A DNA stretch of 64,000 nucleotides from Marinobacter koreensis (GCF_023156285.1 NZ_JAKZAJ010000001.1:558001-622000), one strand, 5' to 3'. Positions 19,516 to 29,394 are shown, counted from the stretch's first letter. Made by a program: numbers and translations. The notes: a model not told the origin generated them from the letters alone.

Positions 19516-20401
19516 CTTTCAGTTCGCCGATCCGCTGGTCTTTCTCGGCCCATAGTTCACCGATCCAGCGCTGGAATTCGGTCCGGATTTCCCGGTTATT
19601 CTCATAGTCCATCCCCAGAAAGCGGGTGGGAATTTCCCGCACCTGAATATCCACAATGATGTGTCGGATCCTGCCGCAGAGGTAGTCCCAGAACCCGGTG
19701 TGAGTCCCCGGATAAACGATCGTGATATCCAGCATGGTATGGATCATGTCGCCCATCGCGCCGAGCACAAACGCGGTTCCGCCGGCCCGGGGCTTCAGCA
19801 GGTGAGTGTAGGGTGATTTCTGGCGGCGGTGCTTTTCATCGGTAAATCGGGTGCCTTCCATGAAATTGAAAATGGTGACAGGCGTGTACCGGAATTTCTC
19901 ACAAGCTGCCTTGGTCGCTTCGATATCCTTACCCTTCAGTTCCGGCCGTTTGGCAATTTGTTCCTTGGTGTGGCGATGCATGAACGGAAAATCCAGTGCC
20001 CACCATGCGACCCCCAGCAAGGGCACCCAGATGAGTTCCTTCTTGAGGAAAAATTTCAACAGGGGAATGCGGCTGTTCATGACGTACTGGATGGCCGGAA
20101 TATCTGCCCAGCTCTGGTGATTGCAGGTGACAAAATACCAGTGCTCGCGACTGAGGTTGTCAACGCCACGCACATCCCAGCGTACCTTGTGAAGAAGGTC
20201 CATCAGCAGGTTGTTGAACCCGATCCAGATCCTGGCAATCCAGTTGAGAATGCGGGTACAGGCTTTGCGGAGCGAGTGTGCGGGGATCGCGAGCTTTATC
20301 AGGGCAACAACCAGGAGTACGGGGAGCAGGACAAGGGTGTTAAGCAGGATCGACAAGGCCGCCAGGGTTCCCTTCAGCGGCGCAGGCAGGCTATCTAGCA
20401 T
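19481..20401 (-). CDS. PlsC-type membrane acyltransferase (YihG-like)
   Basis: This 306-aa protein is a 1-acyl-glycerol-3-phosphate-type acyltransferase, closest in layout to YihG/LclA-like enzymes that acylate lysophospholipids in the inner membrane. A hydrophobic N-terminal region (about residues 10-45) precedes motif I (CNHQSWADIPAI, the HX4D catalytic pair). The later NFMEGTRFTDEK is motif III. The acyl acceptor is not evident from sequence. The coding end overlaps the 3' end of the LuxR regulator on the other strand by 35 bases. Confidence 0.88.
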   Translation of the reverse strand: MLDSLPAPLKGTLAALSILLNTLVLLPVLLVVALIKLAIPAHSLRKACTRILNWIARIWIGFNNLLMDLLHKVRWDVRGVDNLSREHWYFVTCNHQSWADIPAIQYVMNSRIPLLKFFLKKELIWVPLLGVAWWALDFPFMHRHTKEQIAKRPELKGKDIEATKAACEKFRYTPVTIFNFMEGTRFTDEKHRRQKSPYTHLLKPRAGGTAFVLGAMGDMIHTMLDITIVYPGTHTGFWDYLCGRIRHIIVDIQVREIPTRFLGMDYENNREIRTEFQRWIGELWAEKDQRIGELKATAALTPEPVQ

Positions 20402-20439
20402 TCGATTGAATCTCGGTCTTGAACGTTGTTGAGAAGGGG

Positions 20440-21366
20440 TCAGCCTTCCGCGTTATCGGACAACGCGGTATTACCGGGCAGCAGTCGATCCTCAGAGCGA
20501 GTCGATACCAGCTGCTGGAGGGTGGCGAGGTTGTGATCCTTGACCGTCGCCCGAAAATCATCATCGTAGAACTCCAGGTTGTTGTAGTGGATCATGCCCC
20601 GGATTTCTTTTACATATTCCTTCCCGCGTTCGGAATAGCCAAGGAGGCCTTGAGCCATTTCGATGCCTGACAAAGGACGCTGCTGCTCACGATCCTGGAT
20701 CCGGATCTCACGAAGCGATTGATAAGTGGCGTGCCGGTTCAGGTTCTGAATGTAGGCCCTGATGGAGCCATAGGGAGATGAAAATCGCGCCACCTCGTGA
20801 TTTGCGCCTTCAACCCGGTGTTTGGGTACCAGGCCGCAACCCGTGCTGAAGCACCATTGACCGAACAGGTTGTTGCCTTTCCTCGCGAAGCGAGAGGTTC
20901 CCCAGGCAGACTCATTGGCGGCCTGGGCCATGATCAGGGACGGTGGAATCACATCGAGCCGCTTTTCAAGCAGTTGCCATTGTTCCTCGCTGCCCGGTGC
21001 TGCATCAATCTTCAGGCGGTCTGCCTGGCCCTGGAGCCACTTTTTCTCGCGAGCCGTCAGGGAGGACTTCTGCCTCAATTGCATCATATAGTTCCGCTCA
21101 ATCAGCACCCGGGAATTCGCCAGAACGATACGGGGGTAGAGGAATGAGAAGAAAGCGGCCTTTTTCTCGGTGGTGTCCCTGATCTGGCTGAAATCCGGCA
21201 GGGGTTCCCGGGCCCAGTCAGGCAACCGCGGAAGGTCTTTTGATGCCAGTGCGATACTGCCGTTGGTATCAAAATCAGAATTCGGTACCGGCACATAGAA
21301 ACCGCCTCCGATCGCAAATGCGATAAGTGGCAGTATCAGCAACAGGGCCCGTTTTCCTGCAGACAT
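20440..21366 (-). CDS. Bax-like glucosaminidase-domain protein
   Basis: The 308-aa product has an N-terminal signal or anchor helix (LLLILPLIAFAIGGGFYVP) and a C-terminal glucosaminidase domain of the Bax (YhcB-unrelated, E. coli bax) type. That domain has MAQAANESAWGTSRFARKG with the catalytic-region glutamate, then NNLFGQWCFSTGCGLVPK and a SLREIRIQDREQQRPLSG stretch. It probably cleaves peptidoglycan glycan strands in the periplasm; no activity has been proved for most family members, to my knowledge. It is a single gene, with a 38-base gap to the acyltransferase. Confidence 0.87.
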   Translation of the reverse strand: MSAGKRALLLILPLIAFAIGGGFYVPVPNSDFDTNGSIALASKDLPRLPDWAREPLPDFSQIRDTTEKKAAFFSFLYPRIVLANSRVLIERNYMMQLRQKSSLTAREKKWLQGQADRLKIDAAPGSEEQWQLLEKRLDVIPPSLIMAQAANESAWGTSRFARKGNNLFGQWCFSTGCGLVPKHRVEGANHEVARFSSPYGSIRAYIQNLNRHATYQSLREIRIQDREQQRPLSGIEMAQGLLGYSERGKEYVKEIRGMIHYNNLEFYDDDFRATVKDHNLATLQQLVSTRSEDRLLPGNTALSDNAEG

Positions 21367-21452
21367 AAAACCTCTCGTCAGAACCGATATGACAATGATT
21401 ATAACAGGTTATACGGGCGAATCTCCGATTGGATCCAATTCGAGGTCAGGGC

Positions 21453-23651
21453 TCAGGGCAGCCGCGTGGCCATCACCAGTCCGACGGCCTGCTCGCCGCT
21501 GTTGGTATCGCGCAGTCGCAGGAACAGTTGAGAGTGATCGTCGGTATAAAAACCATCCAGAATGAAGTTGCCGCTGGTGAATGACACTTGGCCATTGATG
21601 GCTCCGCTATGGGTGTAGAAAAACGTCTGGTCGATGGACGAAGAGGCCGGCGGGGCCACCTGATTGCCGGAGATGGTATTAATCACTGAAAGGACCTCGC
21701 CAGTCAGTGTTGCAGTGTCAGACTGGAGCGTCAGGACAGCATTATCGAAGTGTCGCAGGTGATTGGCACTGGAAGACAGGCCCAGAGCCACGCCTTGCAA
21801 ACGATAGCGTCCGGACGTTGGGGCCCCTGAGGAAGGCTGTGGCGCAGCAATCAGCAGGCCATCGCCCACCGGGCTGTCGTCGAGATTGAAAGCAAGCAGT
21901 GAGCCCGTGGGCGTACTCGCCCCCATTCCAACGTCTGGGCTCGCGAAATCCTTCGCAGGCGTATTTTGGTCAAGATTGAGACGACCAATTTGTTTATCTT
22001 CCTTGCTGAGTCGCGATTTTCGGGCGGTTACTAGCCACTGATCATTTATGGTTCCCGCTTCGCTCTTTGTCACCGTACCGCTATCGTCCTGTCGAACGGT
22101 TGAGAGTTGCAGCGCCTGGGTGATATTGCCGGATCCGTCAATCGACCAGGTGCCCAGGCCGCTTTCGAAGGCCAGGGGCGTGGATGCGCTGTTCGGATCG
22201 TTGAAGCGGGTGGACAGGTACAGGGCGTTATAGTCCTTGTTCTGGATGACCGACGGATCGAACGTGTCATTCCCGGCCGGACGTAACAGGTGCAGCTCGA
22301 AAATCGACTGATAGTTCTTTTCGAGCGTCTGCTTGCGGCGCAGTTGATCGCCATTCACCTCCAGTTCGATCGTCTTGCCCGCGTCGAAATAACCGGCAAG
22401 CACCCGATCAGGTCCAACGGTGCTGTCGACCGGCGTGCTGGTGAAGGCGTCCAGATAGTAGGGGTTTCTCGTCCAGCCGGTTATCCGGGAGCTGCCACGC
22501 CCGGTGATGCTCTGGTAGAGCGAACGGCCTGCCAGAAGCCGGGTGTCACCTTTCAATGTGGCCGCGCCGGGTGAGGATGAGTGGGTGTTTCTTTCCCAGT
22601 ATTCCGAGCCCCTGAGGAAAAACTGATTACTATCGGCGTGCAGCAGCAGAGCCCGGTCATAGGGAATGTCCGTGGCGAGAGACGTTACCCGGATACTGAA
22701 GGCGTCAAAACTCGCGAGCGTCAGAGCGGGGTAGACATATGCAGCACAGTTACCGTCGGAATCTGGCAAGCATTCCTCCTGGGCGGTTTGCACCGTCCAC
22801 TGTCCGGCGCCGCTGATAATGGGTTCCGCGAAGGATTGGCCCAGCCCGACACCGAGAAAAACGGAATTGTAATCAGCGGAACTGGCGCTGATCTTTCCGG
22901 AGGAGTCCTCGTCGAGCAGGGCGTAATCCGCCATTGCCGACACGTAATGGGCGAAGTCACCCCGCTGATGCAGAAGATCGAGGGCGGATTGCACGGTCGC
23001 GGTTTCAGGGATGTCGATCTCGAAATCCTGGATCTGGTCGGCCAGGGTGGACCAGACGTACTTGTTCAGGCACAGCTGGCCGGACGCATCGTTAACACAG
23101 TCCAGGATGCTCCCGAGTTCGCCTGGCGTGTAGTTGGCCAGACCATAGCGCACGAGGTATTCCGAGAAAGGATTCACCTTGATGTCCCGATCGGAATCGG
23201 CGGCGAGGGCCCTCATCCGGGCATTGCCGTAAGTCGCATCGATGACCACATTGGGCGCCAGCGGCTGACCATTCTCAAAGGCAATGATGGTGTAGCCGGC
23301 CGAGTCCAGGCGGGTCGTGGTCTTGACGCTGCTTACCTTCTGGAGGGCCGTGTTGGTAACGTAGACGCTGACGGTATCTGGCTGGACGATCCGAAGCTGA
23401 CGGCGTGTCAGTTCGCCGTCGGGCGCCACACTGCCGGGAACTTCCATGGTGATACGGACTTCGTTGGACGCCAGATCGCTATTGTTGGTGGAGTCACCGG
23501 TGCTGCTGTTGCTGAAGTCATCGACAGGGTTCTTGACCCCGGCGAAGTCATTCGGCTCGCTTCGTGCGCCACTTATCGCCTGCTCGCCGCTGCCGCAGCC
23601 GGTCAGAAGAGCGGTCGACAGAGACAGACACAGTCCCAGTTTCCAATACAT
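21453..23651 (-). CDS. Large lipoprotein of unknown function
   Basis: This 732-aa protein begins with a lipoprotein signal peptide and lipobox (LSTALLTGCGSGEQ), so it should be lipid-anchored after cleavage before the cysteine. I do not recognise any named domain. The first third carries VTNTALQKVSSVKTTTRLDS, reminiscent of a beta-sandwich, and VRYGLANYTPGELGSILDCV, which looks helical. The C-terminal half is beta-rich with many Ser, Thr and Gly. Two cysteine pairs (near LDCVNDASGQLCLN and EECLPDSDGNCAAY) could form disulfides. Monocistronic by position. Confidence 0.8.
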   Translation of the reverse strand: MYWKLGLCLSLSTALLTGCGSGEQAISGARSEPNDFAGVKNPVDDFSNSSTGDSTNNSDLASNEVRITMEVPGSVAPDGELTRRQLRIVQPDTVSVYVTNTALQKVSSVKTTTRLDSAGYTIIAFENGQPLAPNVVIDATYGNARMRALAADSDRDIKVNPFSEYLVRYGLANYTPGELGSILDCVNDASGQLCLNKYVWSTLADQIQDFEIDIPETATVQSALDLLHQRGDFAHYVSAMADYALLDEDSSGKISASSADYNSVFLGVGLGQSFAEPIISGAGQWTVQTAQEECLPDSDGNCAAYVYPALTLASFDAFSIRVTSLATDIPYDRALLLHADSNQFFLRGSEYWERNTHSSSPGAATLKGDTRLLAGRSLYQSITGRGSSRITGWTRNPYYLDAFTSTPVDSTVGPDRVLAGYFDAGKTIELEVNGDQLRRKQTLEKNYQSIFELHLLRPAGNDTFDPSVIQNKDYNALYLSTRFNDPNSASTPLAFESGLGTWSIDGSGNITQALQLSTVRQDDSGTVTKSEAGTINDQWLVTARKSRLSKEDKQIGRLNLDQNTPAKDFASPDVGMGASTPTGSLLAFNLDDSPVGDGLLIAAPQPSSGAPTSGRYRLQGVALGLSSSANHLRHFDNAVLTLQSDTATLTGEVLSVINTISGNQVAPPASSSIDQTFFYTHSGAINGQVSFTSGNFILDGFYTDDHSQLFLRLRDTNSGEQAVGLVMATRLP

Positions 23652-23730
23652 GTGAGGCCATCCGTGCTAGGAATTCGGAGGACCCAGTCTAACAGCGCAA
23701 GGGGGGAGAAATCGTGAAGAAAGGCACGAA

Positions 23731-23758
23731 ACCGGGGCCCATGGATCCGGGCCCCGGT
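23731..23758 (-). terminator. Terminator of the yacG-yfaZ unit
   Basis: A perfect 10-bp stem (ACCGGGGCCC with GGGCCCCGGT, 8-base loop) starts nine bases after the YfaZ-like stop on the minus strand and is followed by TTTCG. It should end transcription of yacG-yfaZ. The loop happens to contain GGA on both strands because it is palindromic. Confidence 0.8.
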
Positions 23759-23766
23759 CTTATGGG

Positions 23767-24330
23767 TCAGAAATAAACCTTGATGCCGGCCAGAACGCCT
23801 TCGTCCAGATTGATATCGCCCCGGTAGGGGGCATCCAGATCGGTGTTGAGGTACCGATAGCCGGCAAACACCTCAGCGTTGCGAATGACCCGGTAACTGC
23901 CTCGCAGTTCCAGGTTGGTCATGTCATCGGATTCACCGAAGGACAGAATGCTCGGCGCGTAATGCAGTGAGCCAGTGAAGGACAGGCCCGGCACACGAGG
24001 CAGGTTCACGGTGGCATAGCCGCCGATGCCCAGTGCGCCGCCATCCAGTTTATGGTCATCCCAGGCAATGCCCTTGACGCCGATGCCCGCTGTTGTCGGC
24101 AGATTGCCAAGCGCAGTACGACCCTGGGCGTGGAAGTCCAGGTTGACAATGTGGCGGCTTCCCTCGTGATAGGTGTAGCCAGCGCCCAGTTGGGTATCGT
24201 TGTTTGAGCCGAAGAAATCCACTTGTCCCTTGACGGAGTTGTTGGTCAGGCTCAGGTCGACATCACCCGCATACGCGAACGGTGCCGAGGCCAGGGTAAT
24301 CAGGATTACTGAAACACGGGAGACTTTCAT
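23767..24330 (-). CDS. YfaZ-family outer-membrane protein
   Basis: This 187-aa protein has a signal peptide ([16 protein letters not shown], then GDVDLSLTN) and an amphipathic beta-strand pattern with glycine-rich turns: [46 protein letters not shown]. It ends in an aromatic residue (GIKVYF), the usual signal for the barrel-assembly machinery. It fits the YfaZ family of small outer-membrane proteins of unknown role. It overlaps the yacG stop by four bases (ATGA). Confidence 0.83.
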   Translation of the reverse strand: MKVSRVSVILITLASAPFAYAGDVDLSLTNNSVKGQVDFFGSNNDTQLGAGYTYHEGSRHIVNLDFHAQGRTALGNLPTTAGIGVKGIAWDDHKLDGGALGIGGYATVNLPRVPGLSFTGSLHYAPSILSFGESDDMTNLELRGSYRVIRNAEVFAGYRYLNTDLDAPYRGDINLDEGVLAGIKVYF

Positions 24331-24524
24331 TCTTCTACCTTCCTGTTTTCGGATTGTTGATACGCGTCGGACAGCGCGTCCTCGTCTTCGGACGGTACCC
24401 GGTATTCCTCATTTGCCCAGGCACCGAGATCGATCAGCTTGCAGCGCTCAGAGCAGAAGGGCCGGTACCGGTTATCTTCGGACCATTCTACGGATTGCTT
24501 ACAGGTGGGGCATTGCACAAACAT
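24327..24524 (-). CDS. yacG: DNA gyrase inhibitor YacG, zinc protein
   Basis: YacG is a small zinc-finger protein that binds GyrB and inhibits gyrase. The 65-aa sequence has the four zinc cysteines in [10 protein letters not shown] and [18 protein letters not shown], the family signature. I use ATG 24524, at the conserved domain edge; the upstream frame overlaps the histidine kinase region and is not conserved-looking. In pseudomonads yacG follows pilD-coaE directly. Here three genes lie between coaE and yacG. Confidence 0.92.
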   Translation of the reverse strand: MFVQCPTCKQSVEWSEDNRYRPFCSERCKLIDLGAWANEEYRVPSEDEDALSDAYQQSENRKVEE

Positions 24525-24573
24525 GGCGATTTTTTCAGGTTGATGACTCGAAGCCGGCAGACAGCGACTGGAT

Positions 24574-26925
24574 TCACGATGCTGCCGATGCGGGGCAGTA
24601 TTGTTCCAGTACTGCCCGCAACATTTCAATATTGACAGGCTTCGCAACGAAGGAATCCATGCCTGCACGGCGGCATCTTTCCTCGTCCTCTTCCATGGCG
24701 CTCGCGGTCAGGGCCACCACCGGGACATGGCGGGTGTGGTGGCTGGCTTCCCACTCACGGAGTCTTCGGGTTGCCTCAAAACCGTCGACTTTCGGCATCA
24801 CGCAATCCATGAAGATCAGATCAAACGGATGCCATTGCCAGAGTGCGGCCGCGGCCTCGCCATCGTTGGCGGTCATGACATCGCACCCGAGCTTTTCCAG
24901 AAGCCGCCGGGTCAGCGTCCGGTTGACCGGATTGTCTTCCACCAGAAGCACCTTCATGCGGCCACAGGGCAATTCACGTCGCTCGGTGGTATCGGTGACC
25001 GCCTGCAGGGAGAAGCGGGTCAGGAACCGGCGTTCGTTATTATGGGCGTCCGAGAACAGCTGGTTCAGAATCGGCATCAGGCAGGATTCGCGCAGTGACT
25101 TGCTTAGAAACGCATCGGCACCTGCCTGGCGGAAGTGCTCGGCATCGCCCCGCTGCGGGTTGGACGAGAGGATCAGAAGGCGCATATTACTCCACTGAGG
25201 GTTGCCCCGGATCTGGCGACAGAGCAGGTCGCTGTCCATGTCCGGCACAAAGCCATCAAGGACGATGGCATCGAACGGTTCCCTGCTGTCAAACGCCTGC
25301 CGTATTGAGGTCAGCGCTTCCCCGGCGGATTTGACCGCTTCAATGTGAACGTTATAGCGCGACAGCATTTCCAGTGTGATTTTCCGGGAGAGTTCGTAGG
25401 AATCCACCACCAGAATCCGGCGGTCACGGACCATGCGGGTGTCCGGCCGAACCCGTGCCGAACTTTCGGGCGCAATTGGCAGGGTTAACTCTACCCAGAA
25501 GGTGGATCCCTCGCCCGGGCGGCTTTCCAGATCCAGTGAGCCGTCCATCAGCTGCACCAGCTGGCGACAGATGGTCAAACCCAGTCCCGCCCCCGGCAGT
25601 TGCCGCTGGAACTGCTGGCCAAGCTGTACATAGGGCTCATAGACCAGCGGAATGTCCTCCGGATTGATACCTACCCCGGTGTCTTCCACCGAAAGCCGGA
25701 GCCTGGCCTTTTCGTCCCGGCGCCCGAGTACCTCGATGCTGATCAGTACGTGGCCCGAGTCAGTGAATTTGATCGCGTTGGAGACGAGGTTCAGCAGAAT
25801 CTGCCGAATGCGAACCGGATCGCCCTGCAGTGCCCAGGGGAGGTTTTCGTCGATTCGTAACTCCAGTGCCAGCCCCTTCTCCCGGGCCCGGCTGCCCAGC
25901 ATGTGCACCAGGTCGTTCAGGGTTTCCCGCAGGTCAAACGGAATCTGGTCCAGAACCAGTTTGCCGGCTTCCATGCTGGAAATGTCCAGCAGGTCGTTGA
26001 TGATGGCGGAGAGTGATTCCGATGCGTTCAACAGTGTGTTCACATAGTCCCGCTGTTCCTGGTCAAGCGGGGTGTCGGTGAGCAGGTTGGCGTAGCCCAG
26101 GACCGATTGCAGAGGAATACGCAGTTCGTGGCTTACGTTCGCCAGAAACTGATTCTTGGCGTGATTGGCGCGTACGGCCTCGTCCCGCTCTCCCTGGGAT
26201 TGCAGCGTCGTCTGCCGGAGGGAGCGGGTGTCCTCCAGAATCTGCAGGCGCATCTTGTTCAGCGCCTGTTCCAGTTCCGACAGCTCGTCCGGCGCGCGGG
26301 GCGCTTTACGCCTCAGGCGAAGGGGCTCGACCAGGGCGTCCAGATTCAGCTTCGCCGCGTAGTCCGCCATGGCCTCGAGGTGCCGTGACAGGGTAAAACG
26401 TACGATGAGCAGCAGTCCCAGGGTTCCCAGCATCACGACCAGAGACACGAATAGCAGTGTCAGAAGCGCGGTGCCACGGAGGTCTTTGTGGATCTGCTCG
26501 ACGGAAGAGACCAGGGTAAGCGTGCCGACCCGTTGGGGCTCCTGGAAGCTGGAGCGATCGAAAATCAGGGGAAAGGTCTGGGAGATGACCCGCCCACTGG
26601 GGTAGGTGCCGGTGGAAAATTCCTCGCCGGTCGTTGTAGCCACCTGGGCGTACTGGATGGCAGGGACGGCCTTCATGTCATCAAGGCTGTTGGCCACCTC
26701 ACTGAAATTCATCAGCCAGAGGTTGTTGCTCATGCCGCCCGATACCAGTTCAGCCGCCTTGGTCTGGGTGTTCATCAGATCGTTCTTGCGTCGGTCAAAC
26801 TCGCCAATCATCTGGACACCCGTCGCTGCCAGGGACAGGACAAGGCTGAAAAGCAGTACGTAGACGAGCAATCTGGCGGCCAGCGGTCGGACGCCCCATC
26901 GCTTTAGAAACCGGTTTGAAGGCAA
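24574..26925 (-). CDS. Hybrid sensor histidine kinase with two receiver domains
   Basis: The 783-aa protein has two membrane helices (about 18-40 and 152-176) enclosing a periplasmic sensor of about 110 residues, then a HAMP-like linker. A HisKA domain carries the phospho-acceptor His266 ([16 protein letters not shown]), and an HATPase domain has [14 protein letters not shown] and [13 protein letters not shown]. Two C-terminal receivers follow. The first (about 503-620, phosphosite Asp557) has only one of the usual acidic pair, in LVVDSYELS. The second (about 657-775, Asp707) is canonical. There is no HPt domain, so a separate phosphotransfer protein or regulator is expected. Its signal is unknown. 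Confidence 0.92.
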   Translation of the reverse strand: MPSNRFLKRWGVRPLAARLLVYVLLFSLVLSLAATGVQMIGEFDRRKNDLMNTQTKAAELVSGGMSNNLWLMNFSEVANSLDDMKAVPAIQYAQVATTTGEEFSTGTYPSGRVISQTFPLIFDRSSFQEPQRVGTLTLVSSVEQIHKDLRGTALLTLLFVSLVVMLGTLGLLLIVRFTLSRHLEAMADYAAKLNLDALVEPLRLRRKAPRAPDELSELEQALNKMRLQILEDTRSLRQTTLQSQGERDEAVRANHAKNQFLANVSHELRIPLQSVLGYANLLTDTPLDQEQRDYVNTLLNASESLSAIINDLLDISSMEAGKLVLDQIPFDLRETLNDLVHMLGSRAREKGLALELRIDENLPWALQGDPVRIRQILLNLVSNAIKFTDSGHVLISIEVLGRRDEKARLRLSVEDTGVGINPEDIPLVYEPYVQLGQQFQRQLPGAGLGLTICRQLVQLMDGSLDLESRPGEGSTFWVELTLPIAPESSARVRPDTRMVRDRRILVVDSYELSRKITLEMLSRYNVHIEAVKSAGEALTSIRQAFDSREPFDAIVLDGFVPDMDSDLLCRQIRGNPQWSNMRLLILSSNPQRGDAEHFRQAGADAFLSKSLRESCLMPILNQLFSDAHNNERRFLTRFSLQAVTDTTERRELPCGRMKVLLVEDNPVNRTLTRRLLEKLGCDVMTANDGEAAAALWQWHPFDLIFMDCVMPKVDGFEATRRLREWEASHHTRHVPVVALTASAMEEDEERCRRAGMDSFVAKPVNIEMLRAVLEQYCPASAAS

Positions 26926-26967
26926 GACGCAACTTCCCTGTGTCGACTACAAAATCACCAACCGAGT

Positions 26968-27711
26968 TTAACAGACCGTCAGGACTTCGACACGTTTATC
27001 GCTTTCCTCCGTCACGAAGCGGAATCGGACATTGAGGTCGTAAAGATGAGCGCCGTAAATACGCTCCTCGTCCCGGCCACGGCGAAAAGAAGGCCTGGGA
27101 TCGTAGCCCACCACATCTTCTATCAAGGCTCTGAGATCCGGATAGGCATCTCCGGAGAGCCCGGCAAGCTGAACTTCTGCTTCCTCCAGAAATCGCACCG
27201 GCAACCGCTCGGTCGGGGGCGCGCCAGCCCAGCCGAGACTGGCTTCGGGCAGGGCATCGGCGAACGGAAGGTAGGGTTTGATATCGAGAATCGGTGTACC
27301 TTCGATCAGATCGTGGTCACTGATCTTGAGGACCAGCTTGCCCTCTTTTCTAATCAGACCCTCATTCCGGACGACCGACAGGCCAAGGCTGTTTGGCCGG
27401 AAGGGAGAGCGACTGGCAAACACGCCCATCTTCCGGTTTCCACCCAGGCGAGGCGGACGCACAACCGGTCGCCACTCCGCGCGCACAGCCTCGTGAAACT
27501 GGAAAATCAGCCAGAGATGGCTGGCGGTTTCCAGTCCTCGAAACGCGTCTTCCCGATCAAAGGGCGCCTGGATGACCAGTTCTGCGTGCGCATGCTTCGT
27601 CAGGCCTGGCTGGCGGGGTACGCCGAACTTATCCTTGAAGCATGAGTGAGTGATGGCCACCGGCGTTAAGGAGAGGGCTTCGTCTGAAGGTCTGGCTAGG
27701 TGTCTGGGCAT
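26968..27711 (-). CDS. trmO: tRNA (N6-threonylcarbamoyladenosine37-N6)-methyltransferase TrmO
   Basis: TrmO (YaeB/TsaA) methylates t6A37 in certain tRNAs using SAM. The 247-aa protein has the family stretches KDKFGVPRQPGLTKHAHAEL, LWLIFQFHEA, RPPRLGGNRKMGVFASRSPF and RPNSLGLSVVRNEGL, then the C-terminal DPRPSFRRGRDEERIYGA. Length is typical. It starts two bases after the stop of the upstream unknown gene, so it is probably co-transcribed with it and coaE. Confidence 0.94.
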   Translation of the reverse strand: MPRHLARPSDEALSLTPVAITHSCFKDKFGVPRQPGLTKHAHAELVIQAPFDREDAFRGLETASHLWLIFQFHEAVRAEWRPVVRPPRLGGNRKMGVFASRSPFRPNSLGLSVVRNEGLIRKEGKLVLKISDHDLIEGTPILDIKPYLPFADALPEASLGWAGAPPTERLPVRFLEEAEVQLAGLSGDAYPDLRALIEDVVGYDPRPSFRRGRDEERIYGAHLYDLNVRFRFVTEESDKRVEVLTVC

Positions 27712-27713
27712 GG

Positions 27714-28799
27714 TCAGCGTTGTCCGATGGTGCCGGAGAAATACATTTCGATCCTGAAAAGAAGCGATGCCTGGTCGGTAAAGTTTTCATCCCGCGGAAA
27801 TTCCAGCCCGGGAATAAGTTCGGCGTAAAGCCAGTCGCTGTACACCCGATAGCGCCAGGTCAAGTCTGCGAAAACGGACGTCGTCCGCCAGGAAGGCTGA
27901 CTTTCACCCAACACCCCGATCCGGGGAATCAACCGGGAGCGGCTATTCAACTGCTTACGGATCGCGAGGATCTGGGCTGCCTTGAATTTCCGGTCACTGT
28001 GCACCCATTCCAGCTCCGACGACGAGGAGAAGTCCCAGCCATCGCTCAGGTACCGGCTTGCGCCGAACCAGGTCCGGGCACCCCATCCGCTTTGATGGTA
28101 ATAGTAGACCCGTTGGCGAGTGCCAAAGGTCCAGATCGGGCCGGGCTGCCAGGATTTGCGGGCGGTCATGCGCCAGAAAGCGTCCGGGGGCAACCGTAAA
28201 CGACCGCCAATGTCCGTGGAAAAGTTGATGGCATCACCCACCAGGGTCAGATACCGCAGTGCGCCTGTGGCCTGGGTGCTGGTGCGGTCAGGTTCCGTCA
28301 GTTGTCGATCCCGCTGGCGCTCCTCCAGGGGGATCTGCTCCTCGCTCTCGCTCTCAATGACGAGCCGGAGTTTGCGGCGGGTGGTTGGGATGTCCAGGCG
28401 AAAACGGGCTTCCGGTTCAAACTGTGCGGGGTTGCTGTATTCCGACTTGGTGGCAAAGCCGAGACGAAGGTAGCTTTCGTTGTTCGGCAGGGACTGGGTG
28501 GAACCGGACAGTGTCCGATCAGCCCAGGCGCCGAGCCTCTGTATGCGGGGGCCCTGGATACGTTCCTGGCGGATAACCCAGTCGGTAAAGCTGGTCCAGT
28601 AGGTATCCCGCGGTTCCGCCCAGTATTCATCCGGCGTGAAGGTGTAGTCGATGAGCGGGGCGTTCTCAGGTGAGAGACGCTCGGAAATCGGCTGTTCCCG
28701 GATGTCGAACACCGGTTCGGCAGCAAACGCCGGCAGGGTCATCAGTGACAGAAAACATGCAAAGCCGGCGGGGGCCAGCGGCCGAAATTTTTCAGTCAA
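27714..28799 (-). CDS. Exported protein of unknown function
   Basis: I do not recognise the family of this protein of about 361 aa. It has a signal peptide (AGFACFLSLMTLPAFAAEP) and a beta-rich body with alternating aromatic residues and many Arg and Trp (FWRMTARKSWQPGPIWTF, YYHQSGWGARTWFGASRYL). It ends in EMYFSGTIGQR. That suggests an outer-membrane or periplasmic beta-barrel-like protein. No ATG fits; TTG 28799 overlaps the coaE stop by eight bases, and TTG 28829 is an alternative. It sits between coaE and trmO in a minus-strand operon. Confidence 0.72.
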   Translation of the reverse strand: MTEKFRPLAPAGFACFLSLMTLPAFAAEPVFDIREQPISERLSPENAPLIDYTFTPDEYWAEPRDTYWTSFTDWVIRQERIQGPRIQRLGAWADRTLSGSTQSLPNNESYLRLGFATKSEYSNPAQFEPEARFRLDIPTTRRKLRLVIESESEEQIPLEERQRDRQLTEPDRTSTQATGALRYLTLVGDAINFSTDIGGRLRLPPDAFWRMTARKSWQPGPIWTFGTRQRVYYYHQSGWGARTWFGASRYLSDGWDFSSSSELEWVHSDRKFKAAQILAIRKQLNSRSRLIPRIGVLGESQPSWRTTSVFADLTWRYRVYSDWLYAELIPGLEFPRDENFTDQASLLFRIEMYFSGTIGQR

Positions 28800-29391
28800 A
28801 ATCCACCAGGAAACGGTTGTGCAGATCAAGAACCTGGCGCTCCACTTCGTTCATCGGACGATCATTGTCGATGACATCGTCGGCCCGCTCAAGACGTTTC
28901 TCCCGGGAAATCTGGGCGGCAACGATCCGTTCCACCTGATCCCGCGCATTAGCATCCCGAGCCATGGTGCGCTCGATCTGAACGGACACCGGCACGTCGA
29001 CCACGACAATACGGTTAACCAGATTGTGCTGGTCGGTCTCCAGCAACAACGGTGAAACCAGGAGTGTATAGGGCAGCTCATAATCGGCCGGTCGTAGCTG
29101 GCGTATCAACTCGTCCCGGATGATGGGATGCAGCAGCGACTCCAGCCAGGCACGTTCTGATGGATCATTGAACACAATCTGCCGGAGCCCAGCGCGATCC
29201 AGGCTGCCCTCAGGCAGGAGAATCCCGGTACCGAAATGCTCTGCGATGCTGGCCAGTGCCGGGGTTCCCGGCTCCACCACCTCTCGGGCAACATCATCCG
29301 CATCCACCCAGTGGACCCCGAGGCTGCCAAACAGCCTCGCCACCGTGGATTTTCCGGATCCGATGCCTCCCGTCAGACCAACGACAACCAT
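28792..29391 (-). CDS. coaE: Dephospho-CoA kinase CoaE
   Basis: CoaE phosphorylates dephospho-CoA in the last step of coenzyme A synthesis. The 199-aa P-loop kinase shows GLTGGIGSGKSTVARLF, VDADDVAREVVEPG, HPIIRDELIRQL and VVDVPVSVQIERTMARD, all family landmarks. The ATG at 29391 lies three bases after the pilD stop, giving the well-known pilD-coaE pair. The 3' end overlaps the TTG start of the next gene. Confidence 0.97.
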   Translation of the reverse strand: MVVVGLTGGIGSGKSTVARLFGSLGVHWVDADDVAREVVEPGTPALASIAEHFGTGILLPEGSLDRAGLRQIVFNDPSERAWLESLLHPIIRDELIRQLRPADYELPYTLLVSPLLLETDQHNLVNRIVVVDVPVSVQIERTMARDANARDQVERIVAAQISREKRLERADDVIDNDRPMNEVERQVLDLHNRFLVDFD

Positions 29392-29394
29392 CAA

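Noticed and set aside
22581-23717. 378-codon plus-strand frame opposite the lipoprotein gene
   Set aside because: The minus strand has a lipobox and ends in a normal way; the plus frame has no recognisable domain or ribosome site.
23741-23748. ATGGAT loop as a fourth GGA element
   Set aside because: It is the loop of a plain GC-rich terminator hairpin after the YfaZ-like gene; there is no second hairpin and no outer stem.
24200-25198. 332-codon plus-strand frame across yfaZ, yacG and the kinase
   Set aside because: It crosses three well-supported minus-strand genes; composition is Ser/Arg shadow-like.
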